Source of the DNA: Streptomyces lycii
GTDB taxonomy: Bacteria; Actinomycetota; Actinomycetes; Streptomycetales; Streptomycetaceae
Reading direction: 5' to 3'
DNA length: 64,000 nucleotides
Assembly: GCF_009735685.1 (NCBI RefSeq)
Contig: NZ_WHPN01000347.1
Location: forward strand, 1 to 64,000
The position numbers and the translations under genes were made by a program. Numbering within the stretch: position 1 is the first letter of the stretch; each line of letters begins with the position of its first letter. The notes under the pieces were generated by a model. The model did no database searches. It had not been told where the DNA came from and saw nothing but the letters and a program-made list of their open reading frames with translations. Positions 18,781 through 27,100 of the stretch are shown here, piece after piece.

Positions 18781-19755
18781 TCAGGCGGGTACGGCGACGG
18801 CGTCGAAGGCCGTGTCCGGCAGCTGCGGGGAGGTGAAGCGGGCGTTGACCAGGTAGAGGCGGTCGCGCCAGCGGGCCGCGGTGGTGGGGACGTCGAAGCG
18901 CGGGTCGGTGATCGTGCGGCGGAGGGTCGCCGTGTGGTGGCCGTCCAGCTCGAACACGGCGATCAGGTTGAGCCGGTTCTGGACGACGTACAGGGTGCGG
19001 CCCACGCGGACGAGGCCGTCGCCGTTGGCGACGTCCTCGGCGCCGATCAGGGTCAGTTCGGTGGCGTGCCCGCTCTCCGGATCGACGTGGTAGAGGCGGC
19101 CCGGGGTGCTGCTGACCACGATCAGGCCCCGGCCGTGCGGGGCGCTCACGATGCCGTTGGCGTTGTTGACGTCCGGGGTCTGCACCCAGTCACCGGTCAG
19201 CGGCAGCCGGCGGACCTCGCCCCCGGTGCGGCCGCGCGGGACGCCGTAGAGCACGGCGTCGCGCGAGTCGGTGAACCAGGCACGGTCGCCGTGCAGCACC
19301 ACGTCGTTGACGAAGTGCCCGCTCGGGTCGGTGAGCCGGCGCCTTTCCAGCAGCGCGCCGGTGCGTGAGTCGATGAGCGCGGCCGTCCCTCCCGCGCCGC
19401 CCGCCACGTGGAGCAGGCCGTCGCGGTCGATCTTGAGGCCGATGGCCGCGGTGCCGTCGGTGCCCCGGTGGAGCACGCGGCCGCGACCGGTGCGCAGGTC
19501 GGTGCGGAGGACGGCGCCGTTGGCGCGGGAGCCCATGTAGGCGTACGGGCCGCCACCGATGGTGATGCCCTCGGGAAGAAACCCGTCGGGGAGCGGGAAC
19601 CCGGTGGGCCAGCGGCCGGACGCGAGGTCACCCGCGCTTGCGCCGGTCGCGGCGGACGCTCCCGCGCCGGTCGCGAGCGCGGCGACGACGGCGCCGCGCA
19701 GCACGGTGCGGCGGGAGGGGAGGGTGCGGGTCGGAGCCGTGGTTCTCGGAGTCAT
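18781..19755 (-). CDS. Tat-exported SMP-30/gluconolactonase-like beta-propeller protein
   Basis: A 324-residue protein with a twin-arginine leader SRRTVLRGAVVAALATGAGA ending in Ala-rich sequence near residue 40. The body is built of propeller-like repeats (LPEGITIGGGPYAYMGSR, GLKIDRDGLLHVAGG, FVNDVVLHGDRAWFTDS, NNANGIVSAPHGRGLIV, VANGDGLVRVGRTLYVV). This resembles the SMP-30/gluconolactonase group. Streptomyces homologues are sometimes labelled superoxide dismutase, which the sequence does not support. Ligand or activity unknown. Monocistronic by context. Confidence 0.75.
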   Translation of the reverse strand: MTPRTTAPTRTLPSRRTVLRGAVVAALATGAGASAATGASAGDLASGRWPTGFPLPDGFLPEGITIGGGPYAYMGSRANGAVLRTDLRTGRGRVLHRGTDGTAAIGLKIDRDGLLHVAGGAGGTAALIDSRTGALLERRRLTDPSGHFVNDVVLHGDRAWFTDSRDAVLYGVPRGRTGGEVRRLPLTGDWVQTPDVNNANGIVSAPHGRGLIVVSSTPGRLYHVDPESGHATELTLIGAEDVANGDGLVRVGRTLYVVQNRLNLIAVFELDGHHTATLRRTITDPRFDVPTTAARWRDRLYLVNARFTSPQLPDTAFDAVAVPA

Positions 19756-20062
19756 GGTTCGGTGCCTCCGGCAAGGGATTGGGGCGGCGAACTCGGCAAC
19801 GCGTCGAACGTATCGCCACCGGGCAACGGACCGCCGGCCGGCGGAGTTCCCGGGGTGCCCGCCCGCCCCGCCCGCCTCGCGCCCGCGCTGCCTCGCGCCC
19901 GCGCCGCCTCGCCACCGGGGCTGCCGGGCTCCGTTCTGCCGGATTGCCCCGTGCCGTGCCGTTGCCGTGCCGGAGCGGCCGGCGCACGGCGCGTACGGGC
20001 TGCACCCACTCGGCGCGTCGGCCCCCTTGGCGTCGTGTCGTCCTCGTGTCGTCCCGGTGTCG
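19756..20062. other. 307-bp gap without a gene
   Basis: Between two leftward genes. The part next to 19756 should hold the promoter of the SMP-30-like gene. GC-rich short repeats (GCCTCGCGCCCGCG-like, near 19875-19910) are the only other structure noticed. Confidence 0.3.
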
Positions 20063-21010
20063 TCAGGGACGGTTGGTGAGGTAACCGCCCATCGAGGTGA
20101 AGTAGTCGGTCGCCGGCAGCTCCTCGCCCTCCGCCGTGCGCACCCGCGTGACGGCCAGGCCGTGGTTGCGGCCGGTACGGGCGTCGGCACCGGCGACGAT
20201 CACCACACCGTCGCCCTCGCGGTAGAAGACCCGGCCGGGTGTGCCGCCGTAGCGGCCCTCGGAGACGACCGCCGACACGATCTCCAGACGCTTCCCCCGG
20301 TGGTGGGTGAACGCGCTCGGATACGGGGCCGACTGGGCGCGCACGAGGCGTTCGAGGTCCTCGGCCGGCCAGTTCCAGTCGATGCGGATGTCCTCCGCGG
20401 ACCGCTTGTGGAAGAAGCTCGCCCGGGACCGGTCCTGCGGGGTGAACTCCGTCTCGCCGGCCGCGATGCGGGCCAGGGCACCGACCGTGACCGGGGCGAT
20501 GAGGCCGACCGTCTTGTGGAAGAGGTCGGTGGCCGTGTCCCTCGGCCCGACCTCCACCGCGCGCTGCACCACGATGTCGCCGGCGTCGAGCTGCTCGTCC
20601 ATCATGTGCGCGGTGACGCCCACCTCGCTCTCGCCGTTGATCAGCGCCCAGATCAGCGGGGAGAAGCCCGCGTACCGGGGGAGCAGCGAGTCGTGCACGT
20701 TCAGCGTGCCGTGCCGGGGCAGACCGAAGATGCGCGGGGGGATCCACGTCCGCCAGTTGTTGGCCACGATGATGTCCGGGTCGGCCTCCTTGAGGGCGGT
20801 GTACAGCTCCTCGTCGTCCGGCCGGTTGCGGATCAGCACCGGCACGCCGTGTTCCTCGGCGAGGTCGGCGACCGAGTCGCTCCAGATCTTCTCGTACGCG
20901 TGATCGCTCCGGGGGTGGGTCACGACCATCACCACGTCGTGCTCGGACTCCAGGAGCGCGCGCAGGGTGCGGTGCCCCCAGGTCTGAAACCCGAACATGA
21001 CGACCCGCAT
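20063..21010 (-). CDS. cchA: Hydroxyornithine N5-formyltransferase (CchA-like)
   Basis: A 315-residue folate-dependent formyltransferase of the methionyl-tRNA formyltransferase fold. The catalytic Asn-x-His is in LNVHDSLLPRYAG (Asn104, His106) and the Asp in MMDEQLDAGD. The C-terminal OB-like part follows. Next to an ornithine N-monooxygenase and an NRPS it should use 10-formyl-tetrahydrofolate to turn N5-hydroxyornithine into N5-formyl-N5-hydroxyornithine, as CchA does for coelichelin. It diverges from the monooxygenase gene; ATG 21010 has GAGGAGGAA before it and an iron box 38 bp upstream, so iron repression is expected. The symbol follows the coelichelin homologue. Confidence 0.9.
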   Translation of the reverse strand: MRVVMFGFQTWGHRTLRALLESEHDVVMVVTHPRSDHAYEKIWSDSVADLAEEHGVPVLIRNRPDDEELYTALKEADPDIIVANNWRTWIPPRIFGLPRHGTLNVHDSLLPRYAGFSPLIWALINGESEVGVTAHMMDEQLDAGDIVVQRAVEVGPRDTATDLFHKTVGLIAPVTVGALARIAAGETEFTPQDRSRASFFHKRSAEDIRIDWNWPAEDLERLVRAQSAPYPSAFTHHRGKRLEIVSAVVSEGRYGGTPGRVFYREGDGVVIVAGADARTGRNHGLAVTRVRTAEGEELPATDYFTSMGGYLTNRP

Positions 21011-21047
21011 GGTTCCTCCTCGGAGCAGCGATGGACCGGCGGCTCAG

Positions 21048-21066
21048 TAAAGCAAGGCTTACCTAA
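21048..21066. promoter_or_regulatory. Iron box (DmdR/IdeR site) facing cchA
   Basis: Reverse strand TTAGGTAAGCCTTGCTTTA closely follows the 19-bp actinobacterial iron box TTAGGTTAGGCTNACCTAA. It lies 38 bp upstream of the formyltransferase start, in the position expected for repression by a DtxR-family iron regulator. Confidence 0.8.
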
Positions 21067-21151
21067 GTGTGCAATGGGGCGCACGGCAAGGGCAGTTCGC
21101 GCCCTCATGGCCGTCGAGTGTCCGCTTTGCCCTGTCGACAGGCCTGATAGA

Positions 21152-21170
21152 TGAGGTTAGCTTTACCTAA
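21152..21170. promoter_or_regulatory. Iron box facing cchB
   Basis: TGAGGTTAGCTTTACCTAA, a second 19-bp iron-box match, 93 bp upstream of the monooxygenase start. Two boxes in the 252-bp divergent gap fit separate control of the two transcripts. Confidence 0.8.
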
Positions 21171-21262
21171 GTTCGCCGCTCGGTCGTCGCTCTGCCGGCG
21201 TGCCCTGCTCCCCGTATGCCCCCACGCCTGACAAGCGGCTGCCCCCGCACGATGGGAGTGAC

Positions 21263-22627
21263 ATGTCACCGGCTCTTCCTGCCGACGCACCACCGATCCA
21301 CGACCTGATAGGCATCGGCTTCGGGCCGTCCAACGTGGCCATGGCGATAGCGCTCAGCGAGCACAACGCGCGCGTCGGCAGGCAGGAGGCGGTCACGGCT
21401 CACTTCTTCGAGCGGCAGCCGTCCTTCGGCTGGCACCGCGGCATGCTCATCGACGACGCGACCATGCAGGTGTCCTTTCTCAAGGACCTGGTGACGGTGC
21501 GGAATCCGTCGAGCGAGTACAGCTTCCTGTGCTACCTGCAGAGCAGGGGACGTCTGATCGACTTCGTCAACGGCAAGAGCCTCTTCCCGCTCCGGGTGGA
21601 GTTCCACGACTACTTCGAGTGGGCCGCGGCGCAGGTCGACGACATGGTGTCCTACGGCCACGAGGTCGTCGCCGTGCGTCCCGTCGTACGCGACGGAGTG
21701 GTGGAGTGCGTCGATGTGACGGCGCGTTCGGGCGCGGAGACGGTGGTCCACCGGGCCCGCAACCTCGTCATCGGCACGGGGCTGCGGCCCCAGATGCCCG
21801 ACGGTGTCGAGCGGACCGAGCGGATCTGGCACAATTCCGACCTGCTGGCGCGGGTGGACTCCCTGGACGGCACCCGGCCGTCGCGCTTCGTCGTCGTCGG
21901 TGCCGGCCAGAGCGCCGCCGAGAACGTCGCCTATCTGCACCGCCGCTTCCCCGAGGCCGAGGTCTGCGCCGTCTTCTCCCGGTACGGCTACAGCCCCGCG
22001 GACGACAGCAGCTTCGCCAACCGGATCTTCGACCCCTCGGCGGTCGACGACTACTTCAGGGCCCCGGACGGGGTGAAGCGCAAGCTGATGGACTACCACG
22101 CGAACACCAACTACGCCGTGGTCGACATCGACCTGATCGACGAGCTGTACCGGCAGGCGTACCAGGAGAAGGTCCTCGGCGCCGAACGGCTGCGCTTCCT
22201 CAATGTGTCCCGGCTCACCGACGTGGCGGAGACCCCGGACCAGGTGCGCGCCACCGTCGAGTCGCTGGTCACCGGCGAGCGCACCCCCCTGGACGCCGAT
22301 GTGGTCGTGTACGCCACCGGCTACCGGCCCGCCGACGGCCTCGGGCTGCTCGGCGAGATCGGCGAGCACTGCCACCGTGACGACGAGGGGCGGGTCCGCG
22401 TCGAGCGCGACTACCGCGTCGCGGCCGACCCCGGACTGCGGTGCGGGATCTATCTCCAGGGCGGCACCGAGCACACGCACGGCATCACGTCCTCCCTGCT
22501 GTCGAACACCGCCATCAGGGTCGGCGAGATCCTCGAGTCGATCGTCGGCCGGCGCCGGGAACCGGCCGCCGCCCTGCCCCGCGACGCCGGCGGCGAGATC
22601 GGCACGCGTCTCCAGCCGAGGCGGTGA
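21263..22627 (+). CDS. cchB: L-ornithine N5-monooxygenase (CchB-like)
   Basis: A 454-residue flavin N-hydroxylating monooxygenase that makes N5-hydroxy-L-ornithine, the first step to the hydroxamates. The FAD site is GIGFGPSN (residues 17-24), the NADPH site VVGAGQSAAE (211-220), and the third conserved motif ATGYRP (351-356). The family Asn-loop region SSFANRIFDP is intact, and EHTHGITSSLLSNTAIR closes the domain. Length is normal. ATG 21263 is chosen because the fold begins at residue 12 and an in-frame earlier start has no ribosome site. First gene of the rightward iron-regulated transcript. Confidence 0.95.
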   Translation: MSPALPADAPPIHDLIGIGFGPSNVAMAIALSEHNARVGRQEAVTAHFFERQPSFGWHRGMLIDDATMQVSFLKDLVTVRNPSSEYSFLCYLQSRGRLIDFVNGKSLFPLRVEFHDYFEWAAAQVDDMVSYGHEVVAVRPVVRDGVVECVDVTARSGAETVVHRARNLVIGTGLRPQMPDGVERTERIWHNSDLLARVDSLDGTRPSRFVVVGAGQSAAENVAYLHRRFPEAEVCAVFSRYGYSPADDSSFANRIFDPSAVDDYFRAPDGVKRKLMDYHANTNYAVVDIDLIDELYRQAYQEKVLGAERLRFLNVSRLTDVAETPDQVRATVESLVTGERTPLDADVVVYATGYRPADGLGLLGEIGEHCHRDDEGRVRVERDYRVAADPGLRCGIYLQGGTEHTHGITSSLLSNTAIRVGEILESIVGRRREPAAALPRDAGGEIGTRLQPRR

Positions 22628-22896
22628 ATCCCGGACCCGGGCCCGGGACGGCACCCGGCCCGGCACCCCGTCCGGCGACTCGCCCGACGGCCCCGGCGGC
22701 CGCGCCCGCGCCCTCGTTCCCCACCACGCCGAGCACCCCGTACGCCGCCGGCCGGACGGTGCCCGTGCCCGCGGGCGTCACCCGGCGGTCCCGGCCCGGC
22801 ACGAACGGCCGTCCCCAGGACTCACACCCAGCATCCCCGGGTCTCTCGATCCTACGAGTGACCGAAAGCAACCCGCCTACAACGTAAGGAACCACC

Positions 22897-23943
22897 GTGT
22901 CCGCTGGACCACGTACCCCGCTGCGGGGACTCGCCAGAAGACTGCCGAGCGCGGCCGTCGCCCTCGCCGTCACCCTGGTCCTGACCGCCTGCGGCGGCAG
23001 CGACACCGGGAACGACGACACGGCCCCGGCCGGCGACGAGGGCGCCGCCGCCGGCGCCTTCCCCGTCACCGTCGAGCACAAGTACGGCAGTACGGAGATC
23101 AAGGAGGAGCCGAAGCGGGTCGTCACCCTCGGGCTCTCCGACCAGGACGCGGTGCTGGCGCTCGGCGTCAAGCCGGTCGGCTCGGTCGACTGGTTCAAGG
23201 AGCGGCCGTACGGCGAGTGGCCGTGGGCCGAGAAGCTGTGGGGCTCCGAGCGGCCGGAGATCGTCGGTGAGCGCGACGAGTACAACGTGGAGAAGATCGC
23301 CGCCCTCGAACCGGACCTGATCATCGCCCAGTACTCCGGCATGAAGAAGGAGCAGTACGAGACGCTGTCCGAGATCGCCGACGTCGTCGCCCAGCCGAAG
23401 GACCACGCCGACTACGGGGCGCCGTGGCAGGAGATGACCCGGCAGATCGGCAGGGCGCTGGGCAAGGAGGACGAGGCGAAGAAGAAGATCGCGGACGTCG
23501 ACGCGCGCTTCGAGGCGGTCCGCGGCAAACACCCCGAGTTCGCCGACACGACCCTGGCCGTGGCCGACAGCTTCGAGGCGGGCAAGTATTCGGCGTTCAC
23601 CAGCACCGACCCCAAGTCGATCTTCTTCTCCGAACTCGGGTTCAAGCTGGAACCCGAGATCGACACCCTGGCCAAGCCGGGCTGGAACGTCGCCGAGCTG
23701 AGCGCCGAGAAGCTGGACGTGCTCGACGTCGACCGGCTGGTCTGGGTCACCTCCAGCACCGAGGCCAACGACCGCATCAAGGCCGAGCCGTTCTACCGGA
23801 AGCTCGAGGTCTCCCAGGAGAAGCGCGACCTGTTCGTCCCCTACCAGGACCCGGACATCGGCGCGGCCTTCTCCTTCAACACGGTCCTGTCGATCCCGTA
23901 CGCGATCGACGAGATCGAGCCGCTCCTGACGGCCGTCGAGTAA
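22897..23943 (+). CDS. cchF: Ferric-siderophore-binding lipoprotein (CchF-like)
   Basis: A 348-residue periplasmic-binding-protein-like lipoprotein of the FepB/BtuF class. The signal ends in LVLTACGG, with Cys as the lipid-modified residue. The domain has VVTLGLSDQDAVLALGVKPVG, KIAALEPDLIIAQYSG and the helical backbone typical of hydroxamate receptors. It should capture the ferric siderophore and hand it to the permeases encoded at 44013-46186. GTG 22897 follows AAGGA. It is 269 bp after cchB; that gap holds a CCCGGGCCCGGG palindrome but no obvious iron box. Confidence 0.92.
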   Translation: MSAGPRTPLRGLARRLPSAAVALAVTLVLTACGGSDTGNDDTAPAGDEGAAAGAFPVTVEHKYGSTEIKEEPKRVVTLGLSDQDAVLALGVKPVGSVDWFKERPYGEWPWAEKLWGSERPEIVGERDEYNVEKIAALEPDLIIAQYSGMKKEQYETLSEIADVVAQPKDHADYGAPWQEMTRQIGRALGKEDEAKKKIADVDARFEAVRGKHPEFADTTLAVADSFEAGKYSAFTSTDPKSIFFSELGFKLEPEIDTLAKPGWNVAELSAEKLDVLDVDRLVWVTSSTEANDRIKAEPFYRKLEVSQEKRDLFVPYQDPDIGAAFSFNTVLSIPYAIDEIEPLLTAVE

Positions 23944-23957
23944 CCGCTCCACCGCCG

Positions 23958-24005
23958 CGTACGCCGTGCGCCGCGCGACGCAGGACGCAGGACGCACGGC
24001 GTACG
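23958..24005. terminator. 13-bp-stem hairpin between binding protein and NRPS
   Basis: CGTACGCCGTGCG (23958-23970) pairs perfectly with CGCACGGCGTACG (23993-24005) across a 22-nt loop, 17 bp after the binding-protein stop. It may attenuate read-through into the NRPS gene or stabilise the upstream message. Confidence 0.45.
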
Positions 24006-24023
24006 GCGCACGACGGACCGCGC

Positions 24024-24094
24024 GTGACGCACGAGCCGTGACGCACGAGCCGTAGCGCACGAGGCGTGAACACACGAGGCGTGACACACGACGT
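24024..24094. repeat. Tandem 14-bp repeats just upstream of the NRPS gene
   Basis: GTGACGCACGAGCC occurs twice exactly (24024-24037, 24038-24051), then GTAGCGCACGAGGC, GTGAACACACGAGGC and GTGACACACGACG follow head to tail. They fill most of the space between the hairpin and the NRPS ribosome site. Confidence 0.65.
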
Positions 24095-24152
24095 ACGGCG
24101 TTCCGCGCGCGACGCGCGACGCCGACGCACGACCAGGGAAGGCGATCCGACC

Positions 24153-27100
24153 ATGTTCGAGGCCGAGTCCGAGCGGACGCCCGCTACCGGAATGCCGGTG
24201 ACCGGTGCCCAGAACGGCATCTGGATGGCCCAGCAGATCGAGCCCGGCGGCTCGGCCCACAACATCGCGTTCCTGCTGGAACTGCCGGGCGGCACCGACC
24301 TCGGCCGGCTGGCGGCCGCCGTGCGCCGGGCGGTGGGCGAGGCGGAGTGCCTGCGGGTCCGGATCACTTCCGGGGACGGAGGGGCGCGCCAGAGGCCCGC
24401 ACCGTTCCCGGTCGACGTCACCGTGGTCGACCTGCGGGGCGAACCGGATCCCGGCGCCGCGGCGGCCTGCTGGACGGACGCCGAGCGCGGCCGCCCGGTC
24501 GACCTCGCCGCCGGACCGCCGTTCGCCCAGGCGCTGCTGCGCCTCGGCGAGGACCGTGTCCTGTGGTACCAGCGGTACCACCACATGGTCCTCGACGGCG
24601 CCGGCGTCGCGCTGATCTCCCGGCGGGCGGGCGAACTCTACTCGGCCGGCGCGGCGGACGGCGGGCGGCCCGCGCCCGACTGGGCACTGTCCCGGCTGCT
24701 GGACTCCGACCGGGCCTACCGCGCGTCCGAGTCCTTCCGCGCCGACCGGGAGTTCTGGCTCGGCCGGCTGGCCGGCCGCCCGGAGCCCGCCCGCCTCGTC
24801 CGGCGCCCGTCCACGCCCATGACGCGGCGGGTCCGGCGGACGGTGGAGCTGGCGCCGGAGCACACCGCGCGGCTGCGCGGGGCCGCGGGCCGCGCGGGGG
24901 TCCGGCTGTCCCGGCTGATGGTCGCGGCCGTGGCCGCCTGTCTGCACCGGGTCACCGGCGAGCAGGACCTCGTCCTCGGTCTGCCGGTCACCGCCCGCCC
25001 GGACGACGGGACCGGGGACGTCCCGGGCATGGTGTCCAACGTGGTCCCGCTGCGCGTCGCGGTGCGCGGCGACACGACGGCGGCCGGCCTGCTGGCGGCG
25101 GTGGACCGGGAGATCACCGGGGCCGTCGCGCACGGCCGCTACCGCGCCGAGGACCTGGCCAGGGACCTGGGCCTGGCCGGCGGGGTGGCGGAACTGGCCG
25201 GCCCGACGGTCAACGTCCTGCCCGGCGGCGAGCACCCGCGCTTCGGCGGCGAGGAGGCCGGGATCGTCCCGCTGTGGCTCGGCCCGGCCGGCGATCTGGC
25301 CGTCACCGTCAGCCGGCACCCCGGCGGCCGCGTCCGCATCGACTTCGACGCGGACGCAGCCGTGTGCGACCCGGAGGAACTGGCCGGCCACGAACGCCGG
25401 TTCCTGCTGCTCCTCGACGCGATGGCGGCGGACCCCGACCGCCCTCTCGCCCGTGTCGAGCTGGTGACCGGCGCGGAACGGGCCCGGCTGCTGGAGGAGT
25501 TCGGGGCCGCGCCCCGCGAGGTGCCCGAACTGTCCTGGCCCGCCGCGTTCGAACGGCAGGCGCGCCGCTCGCCGGGCGCCGTCGCGCTGGTGTACGAGGA
25601 CCGGGCGGGGGCGGGTCCGGTCGGCAGCCGCACCATGTCGTACGCGGAGCTGAACTCCGCCGCGAACCGGCTGGCGCACGTCCTGATCGAGCGGGGGGTG
25701 CGCCCGGAGGACGTCGTCGCCGTGGCCGTGCCGCGCTCCGCCGAGCTGGTGGTGTCCCTGCTGGCGGTCATGAAGGCCGGTGCCGCGTATCTGCCGCTGG
25801 ACGCCGACCACCCGCGGGAGCGCATCGGGTACATGCTCGACGACGCCGGGGCACGGACCGTCGTCACGACGCGCGAACTCGCCGGCGAGCAGCCGCCCGC
25901 GGACTCGGTCGCCCGCGTGCTGCTGGACGAGGCGGCGACGGTCGCCGCGCTCCACGCGGCCGGTGACACGGACCCCGGCGTGCCGGTCCCCCTCGACCAG
26001 GCCGCGTACGTCATCCACACCTCGGGTTCCACGGGCCGCCCCAAGGGCGTGGTCGTCACCCACGACGGCATCGGCAGCCTGATCGCGACGGCCACGGACC
26101 GGATCGGCGTCGACGCGGACAGCCGGGTCGTCCAGTTCGCCTCGGCGGGCTTCGACGTGACGGTCTGGGACCTGGTCATGTCGCTGTGCGTGGGCGGCCG
26201 GGTCGTCCTCGTCCCCGCCGGGCGCCGGGTCGCCGGGCCCGCCCTCACGGACTTCGTGGCCGAGCACGGCGCCACCCACATGATCCTGCCGCCGTCGCTG
26301 GTCGCCGCGCTGCCGCCGGACTGCGAGCTGCCCGAGGGGGCGGTGCTCGTCGTGGGCACCGAGGCGGTGCCGAACGAACTGATCGCCCGCTGGGCCGGGC
26401 GGCTGCGCGTCGTCGTCGCGTACGGACTGACCGAGGCCACGGTCAACTCCACCCTGTGGGCCGCGGACCCCGGCCGGCAGGGGCCCGTCCCGATCGGCCG
26501 GCCAGACCCCAACACCCGCTGCCGTGTGCTCGACGCGGCGCTGCGTCCGGTCGGCGTCGGCGCCGAGGGTGAGCTGTACGTGGCCGGGCGCGGCCTGGCC
26601 CGCGGCTATCTGGGCCGTCCGGGGCTGACCGCGGAGCGGTTCGTCGCCGACCCGTTCGGCCCGCCGGGCGCCCGGATGTACCGCACCGGTGACCGCGTCC
26701 GCTGGTGTGCCGACGGCAACCTGGAGTTCCTCGGCCGCGCCGACGGCCAGCTCAAGATCCGCGGCCACCGGATCGAGCCGGGTGAGGTCGAGAGCGCCTT
26801 CATGGCCTGCCCGGGCATCGCCCAGGCGGCCGTACTGCTGCGCGAGGACCACCGCGGGACCGAGCGCCTCGTCGCCCACCTGGTCGGCGACGCGGGTGCG
26901 GACACCCGCGCCGCCGTGGCGGCGGCGCGGGCCCAGGTGGCGGGCACCCTGCCGGACCACATGGTTCCGTCGGCCGTCGTCGTCCTGGACGGGCCCCTAC
27001 CGCTGACTCCGAACGGAAAGCTCGACGCACGGGCGCTGCCGGAGCCGGACTGGGCGGCGACGGCCGGTGACGCCCCGCCGACGACACCGGAGGAGACCGT

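Noticed and set aside
18781..19755. Superoxide dismutase, a label sometimes given to homologues
   Set aside because: No metal ligands or fold of any superoxide dismutase are visible; the repeats are those of a propeller.
23841..26960. A 1039-residue leftward frame opposite binding protein and NRPS start
   Set aside because: Shadow frame of high-GC coding DNA; it crosses the gap and two real genes and has no recognisable domain.
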